From the NCBI GenBank assembly GCA_965234335.1, contig OZ248455.1, positions 263,250 to 327,249 on the forward strand: a stretch of 64,000 nucleotides of DNA. Direction: 5' to 3'. Below are positions 18,095 to 26,928 of the stretch, one piece after another. The translations under genes and the position numbers were made by a program. The DNA is from Leadbetterella lacustris (lineage in GTDB: Bacteria; Bacteroidota; Bacteroidia; Cytophagales; Spirosomataceae). The stretch's first letter is position 1, and every line of letters begins with the position of its first letter. The notes under the pieces are model-generated. The model was not told where the DNA came from. It searched no databases and was given only the letters and a program-made list of their open reading frames with translations.

Positions 18095-18784
18095 TTGAAA
18101 ATCAGGCATTTGTTTTTTGACCTTGATCATACACTATGGGATTTTGAGAAAAACTCCAAGATTTGTATTCGCCAAATCTATGAGCAACACAAAGCTATTT
18201 TTCCAGCAGAAGTAGGATTTGAGGCTTTCTTTCAGAAATTTTCTACTATCAATTCAGCCATGTGGAATCAGCTCGATTTGAGTTTGATCACCCACGAATA
18301 TCTACGAATTTTCAGATTTCAAAAAGTCCTTCAGGCTCTGGATATAGAAATAGACGAGCAATTTTCCTTAGAACTCAACCAAATGCTTTTAGATATTTTA
18401 CCGTATCAGCAGCACCTCATGGATGATGCCTTTGATACCTTAGAGGTTTTGGCGTCAAGAGATTATAAAATGCATATCATCAGCAATGGTTACCAGGATA
18501 TTCAAATCAAAAAAATGAAAAGCGGCGGTATTTATCATTTTTTTAATCAAATCATCACCAACGATATCGCAGGTGCCAGAAAGCCAGAAAAGGCTATTTT
18601 TGATTTTGCACTTTACAAAGCAGATGCAGACATTGGCAATAGCTTAATGATTGGCGACAATCTGATAGCAGATATTGAAGGTGCTAAAAATGCTGGTTTA
18701 CGCACCATTTATTTTAACCCTGAAATTGAGGAAAATAACTCGGAAAACATTTCGGAGTTAAAGTATTTGTTAGAAATACTGTAG
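18095..18784 (+). CDS. YjjG-family HAD nucleotidase
   Basis: A HAD-superfamily phosphatase of 229 residues. Motif I is FFDLDHTLWDF (Asp9/Asp11), motif II IISNGYQD near residue 128, motif III Lys in RKPEKAIFD near 162 and motif IV IGDNLIADIEGA near 187. Close relatives dephosphorylate non-canonical pyrimidine nucleotides, which would make it a housekeeping enzyme (inference). The only start that gives the conserved N-terminus is TTG at 18095. The ATG at 18078 is in another frame and soon hits a stop. Confidence 0.88.
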   Translation: MKIRHLFFDLDHTLWDFEKNSKICIRQIYEQHKAIFPAEVGFEAFFQKFSTINSAMWNQLDLSLITHEYLRIFRFQKVLQALDIEIDEQFSLELNQMLLDILPYQQHLMDDAFDTLEVLASRDYKMHIISNGYQDIQIKKMKSGGIYHFFNQIITNDIAGARKPEKAIFDFALYKADADIGNSLMIGDNLIADIEGAKNAGLRTIYFNPEIEENNSENISELKYLLEIL

Positions 18785-18808
18785 GTTTATTTTATTCATT
18801 AGAAAAGC

Positions 18809-19446
18809 TCATTTCCACTTTCCTGTTCGTATTATTTTGTCAATATGTCCCATAGTTTTCTTGTCCTTACTCAAAAAATGGGCATGAATAAAACTGTCCT
18901 TGTGGGTGTAAATTCCTTGGTGTTTTTGAGAGTAGAAAATGAGTGTTTCGCCTTCTATTTGCTTGATAACCTGATATATCTGATGAGCGAGGCATTACGA
19001 TATGTGTGGTTAGTTGATTAAATTAACCTTTGATTTTTATCACAAAAGGCCTTTCAGTGCGATATCCTTTTTCTTTTGCAATGTTCTCAATGTTTTTTTG
19101 AAGCTCCTCTAGGTTTCGGCAATTTAGATTTACTTTATACTTTCGCCATTTCGATACATTGGCATAAACAAAAAAAAGGAGCTTCTATTTACCAGTTTTT
19201 TGAAACAATACCTTCACCATTTTGCCCAACTTCACTGAAGTAAGGCACACCATCCCAAACGCTTATTTCACCTTGCATTCTACCATAAGGTCCCATACCA
19301 AATAGATGTTTTTGTTGGCGATGGAATCTAGGATTATGTGTGCTGCAAAGTTTTTTTGCCCATTTTGGTCATTGAGCCGATATTTTTAACATTTTGGGCG
19401 GAGGTGATAAAAGGAATATTAAGAAGCACGAGAAGGTATTTTTCAT
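18809..19446 (-). pseudogene. Decayed acetolactate-decarboxylase-like gene
   Basis: Reading the minus strand from ATG 19446, coding fragments in different frames join into one protein. They are a signal-peptide start (MKNTF, then IPFITSAQN), AAHIILDSIANK, HLFGMGPYGRMQGEISVWDG, VGQNGEGIVSKNW, SKWRKYKVNLNCRNLEELQ, and finally THKDSFIHAHFLSKDKKTMG with stop at 18809. The last block carries the HxHFLSxDxKxxGH pattern of the acetolactate decarboxylase zinc site, and GxGPxGxxxGEIxxxDG is also family-like. At least four frameshifts and two in-frame stops (after KNW and after KIKG) break it, so it should be non-functional. Being preceded by a signal peptide, it may be a secreted relative rather than the butanediol-pathway enzyme. 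Confidence 0.75.
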
Positions 19447-19450
19447 GATT

Positions 19451-19909
19451 TTATATTTTTCCATACTTATTGATCATTGCCAGTTGTCCAGCATGGTAGG
19501 CTGTATGTGAAACAATTCGGCCAAAAGCCTCAGCTTTGGTTTTTGATCCAAATTCTTTGGTGCTTATTTCTGTAATCCAATCCTCATCGGTTTGTTCTTC
19601 AATAATACCTAGTAGTGTTTCGAATGAATATTTCACATAGTCTTTTAGTTGCCCGAGATTTATCCACTCACCAGTGTCATATTTATCCATGACGGTTTTG
19701 CCGGTAACTTTTACATCTGTCGCCCCAAATACATTTTTAGCAAAAAGTAATTCTACATCGCCTATATGTCGAATCAAAAAGCCTACTGAGTTGACGGATG
19801 GTTCTAGTTTTTTTGGCAAATCAGTTTCCATCATACATTCTATTTGATTGGTGAATCTTGTTCGAGCTTCTTTCCAAAGTTGGATTAAAATCTGTGTTTG
19901 AGTTTTCAT
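19451..19909 (-). CDS. DinB-family four-helix protein
   Basis: A 152-residue protein with the DinB/YfiT four-helix-bundle pattern. The metal-binding histidines are in FLIRHIGDVE (about residue 48) and near the C-terminus in SHTAYHAGQLAMI (about residues 134 and 138). Members bind divalent metal; some are thiol transferases or damage-induced, but most are unassigned. The gene ends 4 bp before the start of the decayed acetolactate-decarboxylase-like gene on the same strand, so both may once have shared a transcript. Confidence 0.85.
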   Translation of the reverse strand: MKTQTQILIQLWKEARTRFTNQIECMMETDLPKKLEPSVNSVGFLIRHIGDVELLFAKNVFGATDVKVTGKTVMDKYDTGEWINLGQLKDYVKYSFETLLGIIEEQTDEDWITEISTKEFGSKTKAEAFGRIVSHTAYHAGQLAMINKYGKI

Positions 19910-20127
19910 AAATTTAAAATTTATCTTTTTTTTAATTTCTAAAGTTACGAATGTTACAGAATTGCGTTATGACGGTTATCATAATTGAGTAAAATTACTT
20001 TAATCGGATTTTATTTTTAAAATATGACTTGGAATTTAATTTCTAAATTGTGGTATTTTTTGTTGCTACATATAAAAATTATGAAAAAAAACGTGTTCTT
20101 TAGTGAATTTACTAAATCTGTATCGTA

Positions 20128-20139
20128 ATATTGCAATAT
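20128..20139. promoter_or_regulatory. Candidate ArsR operator
   Basis: ATATTGCAATAT is a perfect 12-bp palindrome 49 bp upstream of the first arsenic gene. ArsR/SmtB repressors bind short AT-rich inverted repeats, and an ArsR gene is second in this operon. Assignment is by position and symmetry only. Confidence 0.5.
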
Positions 20140-20188
20140 GAAAATATAGTTATGTCTATTATCTTTATCTTTTTAATGCTCTTTTTTT

Positions 20189-20836
20189 ATGAATAACCCA
20201 GCACCAAATGCAAATGTAATAGATGAAAAAATACTTTCTTATATTGAACATAATACACTGGACTTTAGTGTAATAAGTGAAGAAAGAAAGGGAGATTTGG
20301 ATAAAATAGCGGATTATGTTTCGATGAAAATTAAATCGAATGAAACGCCTGAATTGGTGTATATCTGTACCCACAATTCGCGAAGAAGTCATTTTGGGCA
20401 GATTTGGGGTGCCACAGTAGCCGCTTATTATGGAATATCAAATATAAATACTTATTCAGGTGGTACAGAAGCAACAGCTTGTAATGAGCGTTCGGTGGCC
20501 GCACTAAAAAGAGTGGGTTTTAAAATAGAAAAAACTACGGAAACCAGCAACCCAGTTTATCATATTCAGTACAGTGCTGGTGGTCCGAAACAAATCGCTT
20601 TCTCGAAAAAGTATAACGATGAGTCAAATCCGAAAAAAGAATTCTGTGCAATAATGACTTGTACAAGTGCTGACGAGTCCTGTCCAGTTGTACTTGGAGC
20701 TGCCAAAAGAGTAGCAACACCTTACGACGACCCAAAGGCTTTTGACGGAACCGCTGATGAAGCCAAAATGTATGACGAAAGATGCAAGCAAATAGCGACG
20801 GAGACCTTTTATGTGTTTTCTAAATTGAAAAAATAA
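20189..20836 (+). CDS. Arsenate reductase / low-molecular-weight phosphatase-like
   Basis: The 215-residue protein has the LMW-PTP P-loop CTHNSRRS (Cys60) preceded by a strand (ELVYI), as in thioredoxin- or glutaredoxin-linked arsenate reductases. Further cysteines (CNERS, EFCAIMTCTSADESC, ERCKQ) could serve as resolving thiols. It should reduce As(V) to As(III) for export by the Acr3 pump encoded three genes on. It overlaps the ArsR start by 1 base. Bacteroidota homologs carry a 55-residue N-terminal helix extension like this one. Confidence 0.88.
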   Translation: MNNPAPNANVIDEKILSYIEHNTLDFSVISEERKGDLDKIADYVSMKIKSNETPELVYICTHNSRRSHFGQIWGATVAAYYGISNINTYSGGTEATACNERSVAALKRVGFKIEKTTETSNPVYHIQYSAGGPKQIAFSKKYNDESNPKKEFCAIMTCTSADESCPVVLGAAKRVATPYDDPKAFDGTADEAKMYDERCKQIATETFYVFSKLKK

Positions 20837-21168
20837 TGGGAATTACCAAAACCGAAATATTTACGAGACAACAAAATGAAACGGCTTTGTTGATGAAGGC
20901 TCTTGGGCATCCTGCCCGAATTGCCATTGTGGAGTATCTTTTGTCTGTAAATGCTTGTATTTGTGGGGATATTGTCAACGAGCTTTCATTGGCTCAACCC
21001 ACTGTTTCTCAGCATTTAAAAGAGCTTAAGAATGCCGGAATCATAAAGGGGAGTATTTCGGGAAATGCCATTTGTTACTGTATTGACGAAACTGCCATAG
21101 ATACACTTCGAGGGTACTTCGTAGGAATATCTGAAATTTTAGAGAAAAAGAAAAAAATGTGTTGTTAA
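20836..21168 (+). CDS. arsR: ArsR/SmtB-family arsenic-responsive repressor
   Basis: A 110-residue winged-helix repressor. The helix-turn-helix is in LSLAQPTVSQHLKELKNAGI (about residues 50-69), preceded by GHPARIAIVEYL. The metalloid site is the variant CICGDIV (Cys41, Cys43) of the classic ELCVCDL motif; more cysteines at 80, 82, 109 and 110 may help. It most likely represses this operon through the palindrome at 20128 until arsenite binds. Confidence 0.92.
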   Translation: MGITKTEIFTRQQNETALLMKALGHPARIAIVEYLLSVNACICGDIVNELSLAQPTVSQHLKELKNAGIIKGSISGNAICYCIDETAIDTLRGYFVGISEILEKKKKMCC

Positions 21169-21186
21169 AAATTAAATGATAGAGAT

Positions 21187-21660
21187 ATGAAACTTTCAGA
21201 GATAAAAAAACTGCTTAAAACCGTAGATGCGGTCGATTTTAAATTACAAAATGGCGGCATAGTCCCCGAGCATTTTCATGTGACCGAGGTGGGATTGATA
21301 ACCAAACATTTTATAGATTGTGGCGGAACCGAAAGGATTGAAAAGGTTGCGAATTTCCAACTTTGGAATGCCAACGACTTTGACCACCGTCTGAAGCCGC
21401 AAAAATTATTGAATATAATCGAACTTTCGGAGCGTAAACTGGGCATGGGCGATTTGGAGGTAGAAGTTGAATATCAGTCAGATACAATCGGAAAATACGG
21501 TTTGGATTTCGATGGTAATAGATTTGTTTTGACTTCTAAAGTTACGGCTTGTCTGGCATCAGACGCTTGTGGAATACCAACAGAAAAGCTCAAAGTTAAT
21601 ATCGCTGATTTGCAATCTGAGGCACAGGCTGGCTGTACTCCGGGTGGCGGTTGTTGTTAA
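21187..21660 (+). CDS. DUF6428-family arsenic-operon protein
   Basis: A 157-residue soluble protein resembling the DUF6428 family that accompanies Acr3 operons in Bacteroidota. It begins with a helical KLSEIKKLL segment, has HFIDCGGTERIEKVANFQLW in the middle and a Cys-rich C-terminus (VTACLASDACG and the last residues CTPGGGCC). The terminal cysteine cluster suggests trivalent arsenic binding, perhaps as a chaperone handing arsenite to the pump. This is inference; no activity is established to my knowledge. Confidence 0.78.
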   Translation: MKLSEIKKLLKTVDAVDFKLQNGGIVPEHFHVTEVGLITKHFIDCGGTERIEKVANFQLWNANDFDHRLKPQKLLNIIELSERKLGMGDLEVEVEYQSDTIGKYGLDFDGNRFVLTSKVTACLASDACGIPTEKLKVNIADLQSEAQAGCTPGGGCC

Positions 21661-21675
21661 TAAAATACTTGAAGT

Positions 21676-22737
21676 ATGTCTTCTAATAATTGTGCTCCTA
21701 GGGTGGAGAGAAAAAAGCTAGGTTTTTTAGATAGATTTCTAACCCTTTGGATATTTTTGGCCATGGCTGTAGGGGTTGGGATTGGGAATTTTTTCCCGTC
21801 TTCGAAAGATTTTATCAATTCCTTTTCTTCGGGAACTACCAACATTCCTTTGGCCATTGGTTTGATACTGATGATGTATCCGCCACTGGCCAAGGTGAAA
21901 TACGAACAAATGGGTGAAGTCTTTAAAAACACGAAGGTTTTGGGAGCCTCGCTTTTTTTGAATTGGATTGTAGGGCCAATTTTTATGTTTCTTTTGGCCA
22001 TTACTTTTTTGCAAGATTATCCTGAATATATGACAGGATTGATACTTATTGGAATTGCTAGGTGCATAGCTATGGTGGTGGTTTGGAACGATTTGGCAGA
22101 CGGAAATAGAGAATATGCTGCTGGTTTGATAGCCTTGAACAGTATTTTTCAGGTGCTTTTGTATAGCGTTTATGCTTATGTTTTTATCACTGTTTTGCCG
22201 CCTTATTTTGGATTTAAAGGATTAGAAGTTAATATCAGCATTGCTCAAATCGCTGAAAGTGTGGGTATATATCTCGGTATTCCGTTTTTATTGGGCATTC
22301 TGAGTAGATATTCGCTTATCAAACACAAAGGCGAGGAGTGGTTTAATGGCAAATATGTGCCTTTTATTTCTCCGATAACTTTAATAGCTCTTCTTTTTAC
22401 TATTCTGATCATGTTTAGCCTCAAAGGCGAACTCATTGTTCAGATTCCGATGGATGTGGTTCGAATAGCGATTCCCTTGGTGATATACTTTTCGGTAATG
22501 TTTGTCATAAGTTTTTTTATCGGAAAATACTTCGGTGCAGATTATTCCAAAAGTACCTCTATTGCTTTTACCGCCACTGGAAACAATTTTGAATTGGCCA
22601 TTGCAGTAGCCATTGGCGTTTTTGGCATCAACAGTGGTCAAGCCTTTGCGGGAGTCATCGGTCCGCTGGTAGAAGTTCCTGCCCTGATTGCCTTGGTGAA
22701 TTTGGCTTTTTGGTTTAGGAAGAAGTATTTTACTTAA
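21676..22737 (+). CDS. acr3: Acr3-type arsenite efflux permease
   Basis: A ten-TM inner-membrane permease of the bile/arsenite/riboflavin transporter superfamily that exports As(III). The 353-residue product has the essential Cys in GIARCIAMVVVWNDLADGN (Cys130) and the conserved Glu in GPLVEVPALIAL near the C-terminus, and FTATGNNFELAIA in TM9. It starts 15 bp after the DUF6428 gene and is the last arsenic gene. Its stop lies only 4 bp from the end of the convergent dehydrogenase gene, leaving no room for a terminator. Confidence 0.95.
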   Translation: MSSNNCAPRVERKKLGFLDRFLTLWIFLAMAVGVGIGNFFPSSKDFINSFSSGTTNIPLAIGLILMMYPPLAKVKYEQMGEVFKNTKVLGASLFLNWIVGPIFMFLLAITFLQDYPEYMTGLILIGIARCIAMVVVWNDLADGNREYAAGLIALNSIFQVLLYSVYAYVFITVLPPYFGFKGLEVNISIAQIAESVGIYLGIPFLLGILSRYSLIKHKGEEWFNGKYVPFISPITLIALLFTILIMFSLKGELIVQIPMDVVRIAIPLVIYFSVMFVISFFIGKYFGADYSKSTSIAFTATGNNFELAIAVAIGVFGINSGQAFAGVIGPLVEVPALIALVNLAFWFRKKYFT

Positions 22738-22741
22738 ACCA

Positions 22742-25717
22742 TCACTTCAAGCCCTCCAAATACCCAATCAAGTCCAAATATTGTGTTTCTTTTAGTGGAA
22801 AAGCAGGCATAAGCGAGGTTTCCATTTTGTCGGCCGACTTTACTTGGTTCTTTTTGTAAGCTACTATTTGTGATTGCCCAGGAAGTTTAACCAGATATTG
22901 GTCATTGGTTTTGCTGGTGATAATTCCTTGGAATACCGAACCGTCTGTAAGTGTAATATTGTAGCCTTCGTAGCCAAAACTTATACCTTGACTTGGATTG
23001 ACGATGGCATTGTAAATACTTTCTTTGGTTAGTTTTTTACCAATTTGGCTCAACGCTGGACCAAAATCCATGCCGTTGCCATTGACTACATGGCAGGCGG
23101 CACAGTACATTCCAAATAATTCTTTGCCTTTAGCTGCATTCCCTTTTTTATCCAAGAAATTTGCACTTAAAGTTATTTGTGGTTCCTGAGGTTTACCATA
23201 TTTCTGCTCAAATTGTACTTTCAGGTCACTGTGGAAGGTTTTACTAAACACCACTTTAGCAGCTGGAATAAGTTCTTTGGGTATTTTGTTTATTTTTACT
23301 AAATTCCAAAGCTTTACGTCACTTTGGTAGCCTACCATCGCAAGCACAGCCGCCTCTCTAATTTTGAATGAAAATTTTTTATTTGAAAGTATCAAAATCA
23401 ACTGTTTAGTTATGACCTCATTGTCCACTAAACCGATTCTTTGTATGGCTTTGATGGCTTTTGCCTCAACGAGCGGTTTGGCCGTAATTGCTTCTTTGAG
23501 TGGTATAACACCAAATAGCTTTGATAGTACCAACGCCGCTTTTTCATAAACTGCTGGCTTTTCACTTTCTAAAACAATTTTTTCGAGTCGAGTTCTTTGA
23601 TTTTTGAGAATATATTTCGCTACGATGTCTATAAAATCTTCATCGCTTTTTATTTTTTCAAGAACTTCCGGAAGGATTATATTAAATTCTGGGTTCTGAA
23701 CGATGGTTTCGTCATCAAAATGTTTGAATATGAGTAAATTTATTTCTTCTGATTTTGAGTTTTTCAGGAGTCCTAAAAGTGCTTGGTTTTTGGTATTTTT
23801 TTCCTGAAAATCAAACGTTCTAAAATATCGGTAGCTATCATCAATTGTGGAAGAACTGATGATTTTGGTTAAATATTCTGGTGTTTTGCTGGAACGACTT
23901 CTCCAAATGATGTCTTTGGCAGCTTCATCGTTCATCCAGTTTTTATTTTTTAAAAATGCCTCCAAATATTGATCCCATTGGCCGTCTGCACCGATTCCGA
24001 TTGCTTCTAAAAACCATTTGTCTTTTGTTTTGTAGCTATTTGCTAGGTTAAGCCAAGCTTGCCGATTATCTGTTTTGTAGATAGCTGAGCCTACGGCTTG
24101 TTTTACTTGGAAAGAATCGTCAGAGGCCATTTTGGCAAGAAAGGAGCTATTGTTTTCCTTTTTTGCCATTCTTACTGCAGCTGCCCTGATTTGCTCATTT
24201 GTATTTTTACTGGCTTCCAAAACATACTTTTCATCCAATTTAGAAAGTAACCAATAGGCTCTTACTTTAAAAACGGGATTAGTCGATTTTGAAAGTTTTA
24301 CTAATTCATTTTCTGCTCTTTTACCAAATTTTGACAAAGCCGAATAAGCTAAGTATCTCACAGAGTTAGAAGGATTCTGTAATGCTTCTATACAAGAACT
24401 GACAGACTTGAAATCGTAGGTTGGTATTTTGTAATCGGCCTTATTACTGGTTAATCTGTATATTCTACCTTTTTCTAAATCGCCGATGAAGTGGCCACCC
24501 ACGCCTGAGTCGTACCAGTCGGCTACGAAAACGGAGCCGTCGGGTGCAGCACAAATGTCCGAAGGCCGAAACCACATGTCTTTTTGAGTGGCGTCAAGAA
24601 TTAAATTCTGATTTACGGTGTAACCCGCTCCTGAATTTATTCTTTCGTAACTCGACACATCGTTGGTGCCCGCATCGGCCAGAAAAAGCATATTTCTGTA
24701 TTTTTCTGGAAGTAAAGAGCCTTCATAAATAAAAATGCCTGTAGGGGAGCCATAGCCCGTAACTTTAAGATTAGGAATCACCCCAGGGTCGTTTTGGTGC
24801 CAATGTTGGTTATAAACAGAATCTTCAAGATTCGTGCGATTTACACGCCAGTCGGCTCCTGTCATTTCGTCTTTATAGCCATAGTTGCCGCCAGGCATTA
24901 CGAAGTTTATTCGGTTGGCTTTTTTGCCGTCATCGTCATTGTCTGATTGCCAAATTCTTCCGTAGGAATCGACGCAGAGTTCGTAGTTATTTCTAAAATT
25001 CCAAGCCAAAACTTCGAAGTTTTTACCATCCACATCACATCTCAGAGCCATTCCGTCTTGAAAAGGGGCTTTGGTTTGGCCAATGACCCTTCCGTAAATA
25101 TCTTTAATGGGTTGGTTATTTTTGTCCAAAAGACCTTCGCCGAAGTTGCCGAAGTTAAAGTAGAGCTTTCCATCTGGCCCAAAAACGCAGGAATGCACAC
25201 CATGGTCGCTTTGTAAGCCAGCGGAGGTTTTAAAAAGCACTTCTTTTTTGTCAGGGATGTCGTCACCATTTTCGTCTATAAAAACGAAAACATTCGGGCT
25301 GCAGGATACTATGATTTTATTTCCCAAAACGGTAATTCCAAGTGCAGAATTGATGTCTTCACCTTGATAAAAAACCTTGGTTTTGTCCGATTTCCCATCA
25401 CCATTGGTGTCTTCTAAAATCAGAATTTTGTCACCTTTTTTGTTGTAAGGAATATTGTTTACATCGTTTCGGTAATTATATGCTTCGCAAATCCAGATTC
25501 TACCTTTGTGGTCAATGTCCATGTTGGTAGGATTGAACAGGTCGGGTTCGGAGGCGAAAAGGTTCAATTGCAGCTTATTGTCTTTCACTTCTATTCCCTC
25601 CAATGTAATGTGTTCTTTGGTATTACCCTCCGGAAAACGGTCAAAGGAGGTTTCTTTGCCTTTTTGACAGGCAAAGGTAATCAAGCAAATAAAGGAAATT
25701 ATAAGATTCTTAGGCAT
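22742..25717 (-). CDS. PVC-type membrane-bound dehydrogenase with HEAT repeats and haem domain
   Basis: A large envelope lipoprotein. The ATG at 25717 is preferred over a TTG six codons upstream because it directly precedes a signal peptide with lipobox ITFAC. The N-terminal half is a beta-propeller like the Pirellula/Verrucomicrobium dehydrogenase domain (calcium-like DTNGDGKSD and DENGDDIPD loops, HGVHSCVFGPDGKLYFNFG). HEAT-like repeats follow from about 450 to 830, then a C-terminal haem domain with CAACH (about residues 872-876) and a distal Met in LMPAF. It probably oxidises a sugar or alcohol in the periplasm or at the surface and passes electrons to its own haem. Last gene of the 32.8-22.7 kb operon. 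Confidence 0.85.
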   Translation of the reverse strand: MPKNLIISFICLITFACQKGKETSFDRFPEGNTKEHITLEGIEVKDNKLQLNLFASEPDLFNPTNMDIDHKGRIWICEAYNYRNDVNNIPYNKKGDKILILEDTNGDGKSDKTKVFYQGEDINSALGITVLGNKIIVSCSPNVFVFIDENGDDIPDKKEVLFKTSAGLQSDHGVHSCVFGPDGKLYFNFGNFGEGLLDKNNQPIKDIYGRVIGQTKAPFQDGMALRCDVDGKNFEVLAWNFRNNYELCVDSYGRIWQSDNDDDGKKANRINFVMPGGNYGYKDEMTGADWRVNRTNLEDSVYNQHWHQNDPGVIPNLKVTGYGSPTGIFIYEGSLLPEKYRNMLFLADAGTNDVSSYERINSGAGYTVNQNLILDATQKDMWFRPSDICAAPDGSVFVADWYDSGVGGHFIGDLEKGRIYRLTSNKADYKIPTYDFKSVSSCIEALQNPSNSVRYLAYSALSKFGKRAENELVKLSKSTNPVFKVRAYWLLSKLDEKYVLEASKNTNEQIRAAAVRMAKKENNSSFLAKMASDDSFQVKQAVGSAIYKTDNRQAWLNLANSYKTKDKWFLEAIGIGADGQWDQYLEAFLKNKNWMNDEAAKDIIWRSRSSKTPEYLTKIISSSTIDDSYRYFRTFDFQEKNTKNQALLGLLKNSKSEEINLLIFKHFDDETIVQNPEFNIILPEVLEKIKSDEDFIDIVAKYILKNQRTRLEKIVLESEKPAVYEKAALVLSKLFGVIPLKEAITAKPLVEAKAIKAIQRIGLVDNEVITKQLILILSNKKFSFKIREAAVLAMVGYQSDVKLWNLVKINKIPKELIPAAKVVFSKTFHSDLKVQFEQKYGKPQEPQITLSANFLDKKGNAAKGKELFGMYCAACHVVNGNGMDFGPALSQIGKKLTKESIYNAIVNPSQGISFGYEGYNITLTDGSVFQGIITSKTNDQYLVKLPGQSQIVAYKKNQVKSADKMETSLMPAFPLKETQYLDLIGYLEGLK

Positions 25718-25824
25718 ATTATCATTCCGTTTCAAAAGAAACGAAGATTTGTATCAAAAGTTTATGCAAATGTAGTTTTAGATATACATTAAAGCAATTG
25801 TGAGTCCTTATGATTTCACTTAAG

Positions 25825-26886
25825 TCAGTCGATATTTTTTTTGATAATGGTGATCAACTCAGACTTTTTAGAGAACAAATCTTCCAACAAAATTCTCTGA
25901 TTTTTGGCCCTATTGAGGTTGTGTTCAGTGTATTTTATAGGGTAATAAGTGTCATTATTGAGGTAATCTGTCAGAAAACGCAGTCCTTGCATATAAATCA
26001 TAAACGGCCCAGCAAAGAATAAATTTTCTTTTTCGGCTGGTGTTATTAAAGATTTCATTTGACTCAAATAACCAGTCATGAGTGCTTCAAAATACTCAGT
26101 GCGGACTTTAATTTTATCAAAATCAGTACTTTCTTCTGATTCTTCGCAGGTATAAGTTCTCACCATGTCGCCAATATCGGATATTATTTTACCGGGCATC
26201 AAGGTGTCTAAATCACACACACAAAGGCTTTTGTTATTAGTTTTATCAAACAAGACATTGTTGATTTTAGTATCATGGTGGATCATTCGGGTCGGATATT
26301 CATGGTTTTGAATGATATTTTGATAAACATCTACCAATTGTCTTTGACTTTTTATGAATTCAATTTCCTCTGCGACTTCTTGAATTCGATTTTGATTTCC
26401 GTTTAACAGAGATTCCTCAAATTGTTGATAACGCCAAGCCAAATCATGAAAACCAGGGATACTTGCTTGTAAACCATCCAAGGGCATGAAATGAAGATTT
26501 TTAGTCAATAATCCAAAAGCTTTTCCAGCCTCGTAGGCCATTTGTGGTTCTGAAACGCTGTTGATGGAATAAGAATTTGAAACAAATGGACTCAATCGCC
26601 AATACTCGCCATCAACTACGGCTAACTCTTCTTCGCTTGTGGTTTTAATTTGGTGGATAAATAGATATTCTGGGTGGTTTTTGGCCAGATAATCAGAAGT
26701 ATTCCCAATATTTTTGGCGATAATTTGAGGTTCTTTAAATACATTAATGTTTATTTTTTGTAAAACAAACTGCCTGTTATCAGAAATTGAATCTAATAAA
26801 AAAGTACTATTAATGTGCCCAGAACCGAAAGGTTTGTAAGTGTAATGATTAGATTCGAGTCCAAATAGCGTTAATATGTGTTCCAA
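25825..26886 (-). CDS. Phosphotransferase family kinase (N-acetylhexosamine 1-kinase-like)
   Basis: A 353-residue APH/choline-kinase-fold enzyme. It shows the nucleotide-binding start FGSGHINSTFLL, the catalytic loop IHHDTKINNVLFD (about residue 207) and the metal-binding VCDLDTLMPGKIISDIGDMV (about residue 230). These follow the pattern of NahK-like sugar 1-kinases closely. It would phosphorylate a sugar in the cytosol. The only in-frame start is TTG at 26886 (an ATA lies further up). It is embedded between planctomycete-type dehydrogenase genes, suggesting that the operon handles a sugar. Confidence 0.75.
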   Translation of the reverse strand: MEHILTLFGLESNHYTYKPFGSGHINSTFLLDSISDNRQFVLQKININVFKEPQIIAKNIGNTSDYLAKNHPEYLFIHQIKTTSEEELAVVDGEYWRLSPFVSNSYSINSVSEPQMAYEAGKAFGLLTKNLHFMPLDGLQASIPGFHDLAWRYQQFEESLLNGNQNRIQEVAEEIEFIKSQRQLVDVYQNIIQNHEYPTRMIHHDTKINNVLFDKTNNKSLCVCDLDTLMPGKIISDIGDMVRTYTCEESEESTDFDKIKVRTEYFEALMTGYLSQMKSLITPAEKENLFFAGPFMIYMQGLRFLTDYLNNDTYYPIKYTEHNLNRAKNQRILLEDLFSKKSELITIIKKNID

Positions 26887-26928
26887 ATCGAAGTTTTTTA
26901 TTCAAAGGTAAGGGTTTCTGAATTTTTT

